Positions 36,272 to 44,673 of a stretch of DNA of 64,000 nt are shown piece by piece. Every line of letters starts with the position of its first letter. The stretch's first letter is position 1. Source of the stretch: Butyrivibrio sp. (lineage in GTDB: Bacteria; Bacillota; Clostridia; Lachnospirales; Lachnospiraceae). Both the position numbers and the translations under genes were made by a program. The notes beneath the pieces were generated by a model. That model ran no database searches, was not told the DNA's origin, and saw nothing but the letters and a program-made list of their open reading frames with translations. The DNA lies in the NCBI GenBank assembly GCA_015056625.1, contig SVFY01000003.1, positions 124,001-188,000 on the forward strand. Reading direction: 5' to 3'.

Positions 36272-36300
36272 ATGATAACACACATTCAGGCCCTAATCAA
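36272..36300 (-). promoter_or_regulatory. Sigma-A-like promoter for the Wzy/Pgl-like sub-operon
   Basis: On the minus strand TTGATT (36300-36295) is followed by exactly 17 bases and TATCAT (36277-36272). This matches the -35 at four positions and the -10 at five. It lies in one of the few real gaps (65 bases) between the DUF6020-like gene and the large Wzy-like gene, and would give a leader of about 35 bases. The -35 overlaps the upstream stop codon. Confidence 0.5.
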
Positions 36301-37949
36301 ACAGCCGCCTTTTCTTTGCCATGACAAGATCTCACCAGCAAAAGAGGAAGAGTTGTCCACAGATAAAGCACATATCTGACCAGATATGTGGGTCCTAAAA
36401 GCACTGTGCAAAAAGTGAGGATCATGGGCAAAAATGGCAGTATCTCCCCAGTCCTTTTTTTGGACAGCCTGTAGGCAAAAACAAACATGTAGATAAACAG
36501 ATATAGCCCAGGTGAAAAAAGCAGGTGCAGGATCGTTGCATCCTGCTGAAAGCTTCCAATGGATAAATATTTGTAAAGCTTGTCTATAACAGGAATAAAA
36601 CTCGTTCTCTCTCCGGGAGGCTCGACCTCATAGCCAAAATACGAGCTTTCCTCGTAGGTGAAAGAAAAGACCGTATTGCCCTTATATACATTTATGACAG
36701 CAGGCGGATAATAGTACCCGTAGGAAGTGAGCATCCAGGCATTTAAGTATGCCACAGGATGGTCCTTAAACACCTTTATCCAAACATTCCAAAAGCTCTT
36801 TTTATCCTCCTCATAAAGCTTATTGTTAAAGCCAACCTTTACCAGATCAGAAACCCTTGGGGTGTAGTTTTTAAGATTTTCTTTTGGGATGTAGCTTTCT
36901 ATCACCGCCTTATCCTCATCAGAAAGACTATCACCGTCATAAGTATAAACCCTGGCAAGCTGCATGATGGGCACAGTGAGCATCTCCTGATGGTGTGTTC
37001 CTTCTGAATTGCACACAATTGACAGGATACTGGAAAAGAGTAGATACAGGACCATAGGAAGTACCAAAACAGCTGCCATCAGTGGCTTTAGCTTTTTTCT
37101 GAAATAGATAATGGCAAATGGCACAAAGACCAGATACGCATAAAAACCGTTGTGTCTAAAAAGTGGCATAAGTACTGCTACAGCCACAAAAGAGACAACC
37201 TTTTTTCTATTTTCAAAAAATCCCTCAACATCCTCAACCATCTGCAGAAGAAACACTGTCATCAGCAGAAGAAACGCAGAAAAAAGTCCATCCTTGCACG
37301 AGCACAGGGTATACATGACTATTGTGGGAAAAAGCCCATAGAATAATATCCAAAAGACCCTTGCTTTCTTTCCTATTCCCTTCTTTTGCAAATAAGTCAC
37401 AACGTATGCATAGACCGCTGAGATCACAAGAAGCTGCAGGATCAGATATACAGCAATCCCTGCATTCCAGGAGCCAGACAGCTTGTGTACAAATGCGATC
37501 ACTCCGCCCAAAAGAAGGACATGAAACAGCGGATGATGAGTGGTGAAGGATCTGGTAAGAACTTCATTTAATTCTTCCTGAGCATCATATACAAAAAAGC
37601 CCGGGAACTCAGCAAGGAAAACCGGAATGCATAAAGCGACAAGAGAAACAAGATTTATCAGATAGTCCCTCTTTGAAAACTCATTTTCATCCCCTTTTTC
37701 TGGCAGGCGGATTATCCCAAAGAGCCTTCCCCCGTGCCTTGCCATGTCATAGTTTCTCCAGACATATCTGGTATCTACGGTAACAATGACCATTAATGCA
37801 AGCATTACCATCATTGCATTTTTGTCGTAAAGATCGATCACATCATTAGTTTCAAGCTGATATCCAAAGGTCAAAAAAACACCAGCCAAAATGCCAAACA
37901 AGCCTGACATAAGCCAGGCCAGTGTGTTTTCTTTATTCTTTTTCATCAC
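36297..37949 (-). CDS. Polytopic membrane protein, DUF6020-like (GT-C type)
   Basis: The 550-residue protein has about twelve TM helices. FPGFFVYDAQEEL and TTHHPLFHVLLLGG fall near residues 115-145 in the first extracytoplasmic region, and MYTLCSCKDGLFSAF lies near 225; this pattern is characteristic of DUF6020-like proteins of Lachnospiraceae. YDAQ and the following HH pair occupy the position of the catalytic acidic loop in GT-C transferases, so it may add sugar from a polyprenyl-phosphate donor outside the membrane. It overlaps the GtrB-like gene by 17 bases, which could supply that donor. The activity is inferred. Confidence 0.65.
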   Translation of the reverse strand: MMKKNKENTLAWLMSGLFGILAGVFLTFGYQLETNDVIDLYDKNAMMVMLALMVIVTVDTRYVWRNYDMARHGGRLFGIIRLPEKGDENEFSKRDYLINLVSLVALCIPVFLAEFPGFFVYDAQEELNEVLTRSFTTHHPLFHVLLLGGVIAFVHKLSGSWNAGIAVYLILQLLVISAVYAYVVTYLQKKGIGKKARVFWILFYGLFPTIVMYTLCSCKDGLFSAFLLLMTVFLLQMVEDVEGFFENRKKVVSFVAVAVLMPLFRHNGFYAYLVFVPFAIIYFRKKLKPLMAAVLVLPMVLYLLFSSILSIVCNSEGTHHQEMLTVPIMQLARVYTYDGDSLSDEDKAVIESYIPKENLKNYTPRVSDLVKVGFNNKLYEEDKKSFWNVWIKVFKDHPVAYLNAWMLTSYGYYYPPAVINVYKGNTVFSFTYEESSYFGYEVEPPGERTSFIPVIDKLYKYLSIGSFQQDATILHLLFSPGLYLFIYMFVFAYRLSKKRTGEILPFLPMILTFCTVLLGPTYLVRYVLYLWTTLPLLLVRSCHGKEKAAV

Positions 37950-38877
37950 GTGTTGTCTCCCGTATCACGTACTGCGGATTCTTGTTCTGTGAAATATACA
38001 TCCTTCCAAGATACTCACCTATCATTCCAAGCATGAGCATGATCATTCCCCCAATAAACATGATCGCACTCATAAGTGCAGCAAATCCCATAGGTGCTAC
38101 AGGATAAACGAATTTCTTGATGACTGTATAGATACCATAAAGAAAGCCTACAAATGCAAACACAAATCCTGACAGTGTGGCTATGCGAAGGGGTTTGATG
38201 CTAAATGCAGTAAAGCCGTTTATCCAAAGGCCAAAGAGCTTGGAAAGCGTATAGCCGCTCTCTCCTACCTCTCTTTTCCTATGGGTAACATCCACATTAA
38301 CTATATTCTTGGTTGTCCTTAAAACAAGGCCAATGACATAGGGGTATGACCCCTCATACTTGATCATCTCATCAACCACAAATCTCTTTGCAGCGAAGTA
38401 GCTTGAAACATAAAGCTCCTTGGGCTTGCCTATCATGGCGCTGGCCATCCATTCGTTCATGGCAGTGCCAAAATTCCTGAAGATATTATGCTGTTTATGG
38501 CTGTACCTTGCATATGCCACGTCAGCTCCGTCATCCAAAGCTTTTATAAGCTTGTCAGCCTCATCAGCAGGAGTCTGTCCGTCATCATCAAGGCATATCA
38601 CGATATCTCCCTTGCTGGCACCAAGTCCCGCCATAAGCGCTGCATGCTGTCCAAAGTTTTTTGCCAGATTTATACCAGTAACTGTATCACTGTTTTTTGC
38701 AACCACAGCCTTAATAGTCCCCCAGGTATCATCAGGGGAACCATCATTGACCAGGATTATCTCATGGTCATAGGCAGGAAGTCCCATCATGACCTGTCCT
38801 ATTTCATCTACTACCGCTTCTAGTGTATTCTCTGATCTGTAGCAGGGAATCACGAAAGAGATCAGTTTCTTTGCCAT
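37933..38877 (-). CDS. GtrB/ArnC-like polyprenyl-phosphate glycosyltransferase (GT2 with two TM helices)
   Basis: The 314-residue protein has a GT-A domain (FVIPCYRSENTLE, NDGSPDDTW near 45, INLAKNFGQHAAL near 72, LDDDGQTP near 97) and two C-terminal TM helices (about 232-255 and 265-290). Between them HRKREVGESGYTLSKL near 205 is the juxtamembrane motif of DPM1/ArnC/GtrB enzymes. These load a sugar onto undecaprenyl phosphate for use by GT-C proteins. A GtrA homologue and several GT-C proteins lie within 7 kb upstream. The sugar loaded could be the WecE-derived amino sugar, which is inference. Confidence 0.87.
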   Translation of the reverse strand: MAKKLISFVIPCYRSENTLEAVVDEIGQVMMGLPAYDHEIILVNDGSPDDTWGTIKAVVAKNSDTVTGINLAKNFGQHAALMAGLGASKGDIVICLDDDGQTPADEADKLIKALDDGADVAYARYSHKQHNIFRNFGTAMNEWMASAMIGKPKELYVSSYFAAKRFVVDEMIKYEGSYPYVIGLVLRTTKNIVNVDVTHRKREVGESGYTLSKLFGLWINGFTAFSIKPLRIATLSGFVFAFVGFLYGIYTVIKKFVYPVAPMGFAALMSAIMFIGGMIMLMLGMIGEYLGRMYISQNKNPQYVIRETTRDEKE

Positions 38878-38889
38878 AAAATTACCTCT

Positions 38890-39426
38890 TTAGGAAAAAG
38901 TCTTTTTCATCAATATCATATCATCTTTCTGACCGTCACTGCACTGAACCTCAGGCAGAAAAGCGCATCTCTCAAAGCCGGCATTCTCATAGCTCTTTAT
39001 CGCACTTATATTTCGGACAAAGACCCTGAGGATCAGCTCTTTGAGGTGGATCCTTGTATTGGCATAGTCTGTCATCAAAAGAGCTGCTTCATTGCCATAG
39101 CCCTTTCCATTTGCATCGTCCTCTCCGATGAAAACTCCGTACTCTGCAGATCCGGATACTCTATCGATATCCCTAAGATATACGCTTCCTACAGGTCGTC
39201 CATCTCTGCTCTTTTCACATATGATAAACTGTATGACCTTCCCTGTATCCAGCATGGTGCGCTTCCAGTTCTGCTGACCTTCAAGGGTAAAGGGCTCTCT
39301 GTAAATGAAGTTTTCTCTGACTCTGCTGTTATTTCTCCACTTCACGATAAGAGGAAAGTCACTTTCTTCAATGAGCCTTAAGCCGATAAGCTCACCTTCG
39401 ATCTCATATTGTCTGTTACTCATCAT
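38890..39426 (-). CDS. GNAT family N-acetyltransferase (RimJ/PseH/WecD-like)
   Basis: The 178-residue protein has the acetyltransferase_3-type GNAT fold. LIGLRLIEESDFPLIVKWRN near 13-32 is followed by YGVFIGEDDANGKGYGNEA near 96-114, holding the acetyl-CoA pyrophosphate loop, and FVRNISAIKSYENAGFERCA near 138-157. GNAT enzymes of this kind in glycan loci N-acetylate 4-amino sugars (WecD, PseH). WecE at 41262 and PseB at 48736 suggest such a substrate. A ribosomal-protein or other GNAT target is the alternative. It lies 12 bases before the GtrB-like gene. Confidence 0.75.
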   Translation of the reverse strand: MMSNRQYEIEGELIGLRLIEESDFPLIVKWRNNSRVRENFIYREPFTLEGQQNWKRTMLDTGKVIQFIICEKSRDGRPVGSVYLRDIDRVSGSAEYGVFIGEDDANGKGYGNEAALLMTDYANTRIHLKELILRVFVRNISAIKSYENAGFERCAFLPEVQCSDGQKDDMILMKKTFS

Positions 39427-39435
39427 ATCTCCTGA

Positions 39436-41247
39436 TCATTTATGTTCACTGACTTTATAGATCACAAACACATCTGCAACCGTGTCAGTCTTTTGAATAT
39501 CTACCTCATAGCCTTTATCAAGATAGTAGTCCTTTAGCCAGTCCACATCATTTACGGTTTTGGAAACCACATAGACATTGTCCATAGTAAGTATAGCATC
39601 CTGCATGGAGGATAATCCAAAGGCATCAAGTTTTTTATAATAGAGAGGGCTCTTGCATGCCCATCCACCCATAAGATCATGGTTAGCCAGGCTGTTGTCT
39701 ACATTTTCAAACATTTTTTCCGAGAATGTTCTCTCCTGGCCATCAGTTGCGGATACTCCTGTATAGACATCCACAAAATAGAAGGAATCCCCATGCTGAT
39801 CAAAGTATTCATAGAGAGCATCATAGTGATCTCTCATCTTGTCTCTTTCTGCCATCTCATCAGAAATAACACTTATTTGATTCGGGATAAAGATCATGGA
39901 TACAACAGCCGCAGCAAGAAGGAGCAGCTTTACAAAGTGTTTTTTGACCCCATCTTCTGAAATGATAAGGCCTGTTAAAACCGCTATTTCCATAATATAC
40001 AGAGGATGTGTGATCCTTATCGGGTCTCGTCCTCTGACTATTATGTAAAGCCACAGCGTCGACCTGCAGGCAAAGAGCAGCGCAATAAGAAGTATTGAAG
40101 CTGCCTTCCTGCCCTTTTCTCCCCAAAACAGGAAATATGCTCCTACTCCCAGATACAGGATAAGTGCTATCAGGTTAAGCGGTGCGTCTGTCATCGGATA
40201 TTCATAGCTCTTTTGATATGCAACGTATCTGAGTCTGTATAAATAAAATGGAATACTTGAAATAAGCCTTGATGGAAGGGGTACCTCGTCAGTCTTTAGC
40301 CTGCTGGCATACTCTGCCACGCTTCTAAGGATCTCAGTATCCACTTCATCATCAATACCATAGTTGTAATTGATAAGAAGCTGCTGCTCCGGCTTTGAGA
40401 GATTTATCTCATCGTAAAAATCCCTGTTCTCCCCATAATCCGGAATAAACTGAAAGTCGTAGAGCTCAGTCCTTGCATCAAACAGCGCATTGAACTGTTT
40501 CCACTCCGGGGAAGAATAAGCTACATTGTGAATGACGCTTGACAACACAAGGCCCAGGACTATCGCGGCGCACAGTGTAAAATACTTTTTAAAAAGGCAT
40601 TTCTTTTCCCCATATCTTGAAACACGGACGCCCGATACCACAGGCTCCTCATAGCAGCGCCACGACATGCAGAAACGGATCAGGATCCCCACACCGACAA
40701 TCGGGAGTGTAAGAAGCAACATCTCAGATCTTATAAGATAGGCCAGTACAATAAGGAAAACTGCAAGAACATGGTCTTTTTTTCCATCGCCGCTGTGAGT
40801 TAATACCAGAAAAGCTGCTGTGGCAGAAAGAAGTCCACAGGTAAAGGTGTACTGGACAAACACGAAATGAGAAAGCATTCCTCCGAGAACAAAAAGGATT
40901 ACAAAGGCCCCTGCTATTACTTCCCCTGCTTTATCTTCAGCCACTTTAAGCGCCCTTGAAAGCAGAATGAACACGCAGCCAAACTGACAGGTGCACAAAA
41001 AAATGCCATACCAGTCAAGACCTCTATATGCTCTGTACAAAAGAGCAATAAAGGCGCTGACAGGATACAGCATCTGTATGTTATGTCCCTGGGGAAGCCC
41101 TGTGTAGGCTCCCGACAGGATATCTTTCATTAGAACGTCATCGTTAAGGTCAAAATAGAAGTCCCCGAAATAAGCAGCTATAGCTACTACAGCCAATGTC
41201 AGGACAGCTGAAGCTATGAAGTTCACAGAAAAAATCTTTCTCTTCAT
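39436..41247 (-). CDS. Polytopic membrane protein, probable GT-C glycosyltransferase
   Basis: The 603-residue protein has about eleven TM helices. An acidic first extracytoplasmic segment (FYFDLNDDVLMKDIL, residues 29-43) is followed by a long hydrophilic C-terminal domain from about 470 (DHYDALYEYFDQHGDSFYFVD) predicted to be outside the membrane. The arrangement is that of GT-C transferases and related LIC_10190/DUF6056-like proteins, but I cannot place it in a named family. It lies between the WecE and GNAT genes. Transfer of an undecaprenyl-phosphate sugar is a reasonable but unproven role. Confidence 0.55.
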   Translation of the reverse strand: MKRKIFSVNFIASAVLTLAVVAIAAYFGDFYFDLNDDVLMKDILSGAYTGLPQGHNIQMLYPVSAFIALLYRAYRGLDWYGIFLCTCQFGCVFILLSRALKVAEDKAGEVIAGAFVILFVLGGMLSHFVFVQYTFTCGLLSATAAFLVLTHSGDGKKDHVLAVFLIVLAYLIRSEMLLLTLPIVGVGILIRFCMSWRCYEEPVVSGVRVSRYGEKKCLFKKYFTLCAAIVLGLVLSSVIHNVAYSSPEWKQFNALFDARTELYDFQFIPDYGENRDFYDEINLSKPEQQLLINYNYGIDDEVDTEILRSVAEYASRLKTDEVPLPSRLISSIPFYLYRLRYVAYQKSYEYPMTDAPLNLIALILYLGVGAYFLFWGEKGRKAASILLIALLFACRSTLWLYIIVRGRDPIRITHPLYIMEIAVLTGLIISEDGVKKHFVKLLLLAAAVVSMIFIPNQISVISDEMAERDKMRDHYDALYEYFDQHGDSFYFVDVYTGVSATDGQERTFSEKMFENVDNSLANHDLMGGWACKSPLYYKKLDAFGLSSMQDAILTMDNVYVVSKTVNDVDWLKDYYLDKGYEVDIQKTDTVADVFVIYKVSEHK

Positions 41248-41261
41248 TTTGGGGCTCCAAA

Positions 41262-42398
41262 TCAGTTAAATTTGTAGTACTCCTTAATTCTCATGACTAC
41301 TTCATCAAGATCATCATTTGTAAGTTTATAATACATAGGAAGGCGAAGCAGTCTCTCGCTTTCTTTTGTAGTATATTTGTCCTCTCCTCTAAACTCACTG
41401 TATTTGACACCTGCCTGTGATGAGTGGAGTGGAACGTAATGAGAAGCAGGAAGGATATCGTTGCTTGTAAGGTATTTAATAAGTCCCTGTCTCTCCTCGA
41501 AATCCTTGCACTTGATATAGAACATATGGGCATTGTGAACACATTCCTTTGGAACATAAGGAAGTTCGATAAGCCCCTTCTCCTGTAAAGGCCTTAAAGC
41601 CTCCATGTATCTGTTGTAGTGATCTAACCTGTCGCTGTTTATCTCATCCGCCATCTGAAGCTGAGCATAGAGGTAAGCTGCGTTCATATCACTTGGAAGG
41701 AATGATGATCCAGGCATTATCCAACTGTACTTATCAACCTTACCAAGCTTGTAGAGAGTTCTGTTTGTGCCCTTCTCACGAATGATGATGGCGTTATCTA
41801 CGTAGGTCTCATCTCTGAGCAAAAGAGCTCCACCCTCGCCCATACTGTAGTTCTTGGTCTCATGGAAACTGTAGTTACCAAAATCTCCGATGGCTCCAAG
41901 GGCCTTTCCCTTGTAGGTTGCCATAAGGCCCTGAGCTGCATCCTCTATAACAAGGAGGTTATGTCTCCTTGCGATATCCATGATGGTATCCATCTCACAG
42001 CCAACTCCGGCATAGTGAACAGGCACGATAGCCCTTGTCTTGGGGGTGATAGCCTGCTCTATCAGGTTCTCATCTATGTTCATGGTGTCAGGTCTGATAT
42101 CAACAAATACTACCTTGGCACCTCTAAGTACAAACGCATTGGCAGTTGAAACGAAGGTGTAGGAAGGCATGATAACCTCATCCCCCTCCTTGATATCTGC
42201 CAGGATCGCTGCCATCTCAGTAGCATGAGTGCAGGATGTTGTCAAAAGAGCTTTTGTACAGCCTGTCCTTTTTTCAATCCACTCATTATCAAGTGCAGTG
42301 AATTTACCATCACCACAGATCTTCTGTGCTTCAACGCACTCTTTTATGTATTCAAATTCGTTCCCTGTATAGGGTGGTACATTAAAATTTATTCGCAT
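41262..42398 (-). CDS. wecE: WecE/RffA-like dTDP-4-amino-4,6-dideoxygalactose transaminase
   Basis: The 378-residue aminotransferase matches WecE along its length: FNVPPYTGNEFEYI at the N-terminus, LTTSCTHATEMAA near 52, SYTFVSTANAFVLRGAKVVF near 80-99, VIEDAAQGLMATYKGKALG near 150, YSFHETKNYSMGEGGA near 176 with the Schiff-base Lys in HETKN, and YTTKESERLLRLPMYY near the C-terminus. WecE makes dTDP-Fuc4N from dTDP-4-keto-6-deoxyglucose. No RmlA or RmlB is in the window, so the keto sugar must come from elsewhere or from PseB. A GtrA gene precedes it. Confidence 0.85.
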   Translation of the reverse strand: MRINFNVPPYTGNEFEYIKECVEAQKICGDGKFTALDNEWIEKRTGCTKALLTTSCTHATEMAAILADIKEGDEVIMPSYTFVSTANAFVLRGAKVVFVDIRPDTMNIDENLIEQAITPKTRAIVPVHYAGVGCEMDTIMDIARRHNLLVIEDAAQGLMATYKGKALGAIGDFGNYSFHETKNYSMGEGGALLLRDETYVDNAIIIREKGTNRTLYKLGKVDKYSWIMPGSSFLPSDMNAAYLYAQLQMADEINSDRLDHYNRYMEALRPLQEKGLIELPYVPKECVHNAHMFYIKCKDFEERQGLIKYLTSNDILPASHYVPLHSSQAGVKYSEFRGEDKYTTKESERLLRLPMYYKLTNDDLDEVVMRIKEYYKFN

Positions 42399-42432
42399 TT
42401 ATCCCGCCTCCTGTCAAAATGCCTTTGACGTC

Positions 42433-42903
42433 TCAATCCTTTTTTCTAAAAACGATGAGCTTGCTTATAACATAATTAAGAGCTATTACCACAAAAGTTG
42501 CTCCCAGCTTAACTGGCATCTTGGGCCACGCCAGCAGTGTAATGAAAATAAAGATCAAAAGATCCTCAACCACAAGTGTAAACAGTCTTCCTGCAGTAAA
42601 GGATCCTGCCTGCTTAAGGAAGTCTTTTGTGTTATCCACTTTGCCATCAAATACCCAGGTCCTGTTAGTGAAGAACTGAAATGCCACGCAAATAACCCAG
42701 TCAATGGAGTTATTGATCACTTCATTGATGTGCATCACACTGTCCATGAACCAGAAAAGAAACAGGCTCAGGAAGAATGTAAGGCCACCAAAAAAGAGGT
42801 ACATAAGTCCTTCCTTATGTTTGGTATAAAAAGGTTCAAATATATTAAGAACAGGTAAAGACATGATCCTGTCAAAAATATCTTTTTTCTTGGTATCGTT
42901 CAT
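42433..42903 (-). CDS. GtrA family membrane protein
   Basis: The 156-residue protein has four TM helices and the GtrA signature, with YLFFGGLTFFLSLFLFW near residue 35, FQFFTNRTWVFDGK near 75-88, GRLFTLVVEDLLIF near 105 and LNYVISKLIVFRKKD at the end. GtrA proteins are thought to help flip undecaprenyl-phosphate-linked sugars made by GtrB. A GtrB-like GT2 at 37933 and GT-C proteins at 36297, 39436 and 42928 make up a plausible three-part Gtr-type set for extracytoplasmic glycan decoration. Flippase activity of GtrA is a family hypothesis. Confidence 0.85.
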   Translation of the reverse strand: MNDTKKKDIFDRIMSLPVLNIFEPFYTKHKEGLMYLFFGGLTFFLSLFLFWFMDSVMHINEVINNSIDWVICVAFQFFTNRTWVFDGKVDNTKDFLKQAGSFTAGRLFTLVVEDLLIFIFITLLAWPKMPVKLGATFVVIALNYVISKLIVFRKKD

Positions 42904-42927
42904 AAATGCTTAAGTGCTCCTATCTTT

Positions 42928-44673
42928 TTAATCACTGACAGTATAGACCATAAATCTATCACTCTCAAAGACCTTATTATAATCATTGGAGTCAATATAG
43001 TCCATCAAAATGTCATTCTTGTCCTTCAGGGTAGCATACTCAGTCTGGTTGGGTCCAATTATGAGAACCGGCAGCTCATCAAGAGTCTTTGGGACATTTT
43101 CCATCTGATCCCTGAATTTTGCAGTGCTGTAGCTGTCAAGCTCTGGCCATACAGTATTGATGGCAGGTTCAATATCAAAGATATAGGAAAGCCCCGGAAC
43201 TCCCCCGTAAAAGATAGCTTTTTTATCAAGAAGCTCAAGCTCCTCAAGGGCATGATACAGCTCATTTACAGAATCCGCATTGGAGGAGGTCGTTACCATG
43301 GAGGATGCCTTAGGGATCACCACATGGCTGTCTCTCTTTTCACCATCATCTCCGTCAAAGAATGAGAAGTTCATGTGGAAAACCGCTCCCTGGATAACAA
43401 GGACCACTATTACCATAGTAACCATTGCCTGCCATGGGAAATTAAAGTCCATCTCTCCCAGCCTGCACATAAAGCGTCTGAAGAGCCACAGGGTTATTGG
43501 GGCAACAAAGAACAGGTTGTTCACAAGAGGGAACGTATAGTTATTGCTGCCAAGAGGAGTTATCAATATGACCATCAGCGAGGTAAAGGCCAGGGTCTGC
43601 TCCTGTATGCTGCCATTCAGCACTCCTGTTGATCCTATAACAGCCAGCACCAGTGCGATTATTATGAACATCATGGCAGCCTGGAACATGCTGTCGTAGT
43701 ACTGATAGTTTCTGGTAAATACTCCATTTGCAAAATAATACCTGACTAGCACCAGTAAGCCCGCAATATACAGGATCTTTTTTACAATGACATAGCGCCC
43801 AGGCAGGATATTAAACATGATCACACCTGCTGCAACACATGGGATCATGATCAGCATCTCTTTTAAAGTGGTGATATATGCTGAAACCACAGAGCTGATC
43901 ATTCCTCCGGCGGTATAGTCAGCTGCACCTTCAGTCATTCCGAAAAGTCCAAATATCATATCAATGTAAGCTGTCGGTCCATACATCAAGGTAATGGCCA
44001 GAAATGGGATCGCAGCTCCCAGGACAAATCCACCTATGCAGATAAAGGTCTTTTTTATTGTTGAAACAAATCCATCCCTTGTGAGGAACTGATAAAACCA
44101 CAGGACCAGGATAAGTGAAACCTCAGTAATATTGGGGAATCTGACCATCACGTTAAGTCCAAGGCAGATTCCAGCAAGCATAAGAAAAAGGTTCTGTCTG
44201 TCCCATTCGAACATCCCGAGCAAAAGGCACAGGATCGAAAATGTAAAGAACAGATAGGTCAGGTAATTATATAGGATAACTCTTGGGCACCAGCACAGGC
44301 TGATGGCAATAAACTCGCCAATAAATATCATCCATCCAGGCATCCATTTCTGGAGCACGTAGTAGGACAAAAGGGCCACGATGCTGACAAAAAGGCTGCA
44401 GTATACATTCATCCCCAGCATTGTCCCTGCACCAGGAAAATGCATGATGAACCTGCCAACCACATTGCCCAGAAACGTAGATATTCCCCACATGGGGTCT
44501 ATCAGCGGTAAAAACTCATAGTTAGATAAGCCATAGGTTGTATCTGTAATATCAAGGCCCTGGTTCACTCCAAATAGCGGATACACAAGAAGTATCAATG
44601 GAAAAAGATACTTCTCCAAGGGAGCCTGGAGCCCTTTGAATTTAAAGAAATAGCTTCGTAAAGGTTTTAGCAT
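42928..44673 (-). CDS. Polytopic membrane protein, probable GT-C glycosyltransferase
   Basis: With the ATG at 44673 (a GTG at 44688 is the track start) the product is 581 residues with about twelve TM helices. LDITDTTYGLSNYEFL near 35-50 in the first outside loop and CWCPRVILYNYLTYLFF near 120 resemble Lachnospiraceae GT-C-like proteins. A soluble domain of about 135 residues (from HVVIPKASSMV) ends the protein and contains FYGGVPGLSYIF. It overlaps the acyltransferase gene by seven bases and precedes gtrA by 24. Family is not firmly recognised; the transferase role rests on layout and context. Confidence 0.55.
   Translation of the reverse strand: MLKPLRSYFFKFKGLQAPLEKYLFPLILLVYPLFGVNQGLDITDTTYGLSNYEFLPLIDPMWGISTFLGNVVGRFIMHFPGAGTMLGMNVYCSLFVSIVALLSYYVLQKWMPGWMIFIGEFIAISLCWCPRVILYNYLTYLFFTFSILCLLLGMFEWDRQNLFLMLAGICLGLNVMVRFPNITEVSLILVLWFYQFLTRDGFVSTIKKTFICIGGFVLGAAIPFLAITLMYGPTAYIDMIFGLFGMTEGAADYTAGGMISSVVSAYITTLKEMLIMIPCVAAGVIMFNILPGRYVIVKKILYIAGLLVLVRYYFANGVFTRNYQYYDSMFQAAMMFIIIALVLAVIGSTGVLNGSIQEQTLAFTSLMVILITPLGSNNYTFPLVNNLFFVAPITLWLFRRFMCRLGEMDFNFPWQAMVTMVIVVLVIQGAVFHMNFSFFDGDDGEKRDSHVVIPKASSMVTTSSNADSVNELYHALEELELLDKKAIFYGGVPGLSYIFDIEPAINTVWPELDSYSTAKFRDQMENVPKTLDELPVLIIGPNQTEYATLKDKNDILMDYIDSNDYNKVFESDRFMVYTVSD

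Noticed and set aside
42381-42415. TTGACA on the minus strand before the WecE gene as a -35 box
   Set aside because: No acceptable -10 at 16-18 bases (GAATAA at 17). TTGACA here is adjacent to the GGAGG ribosome site.
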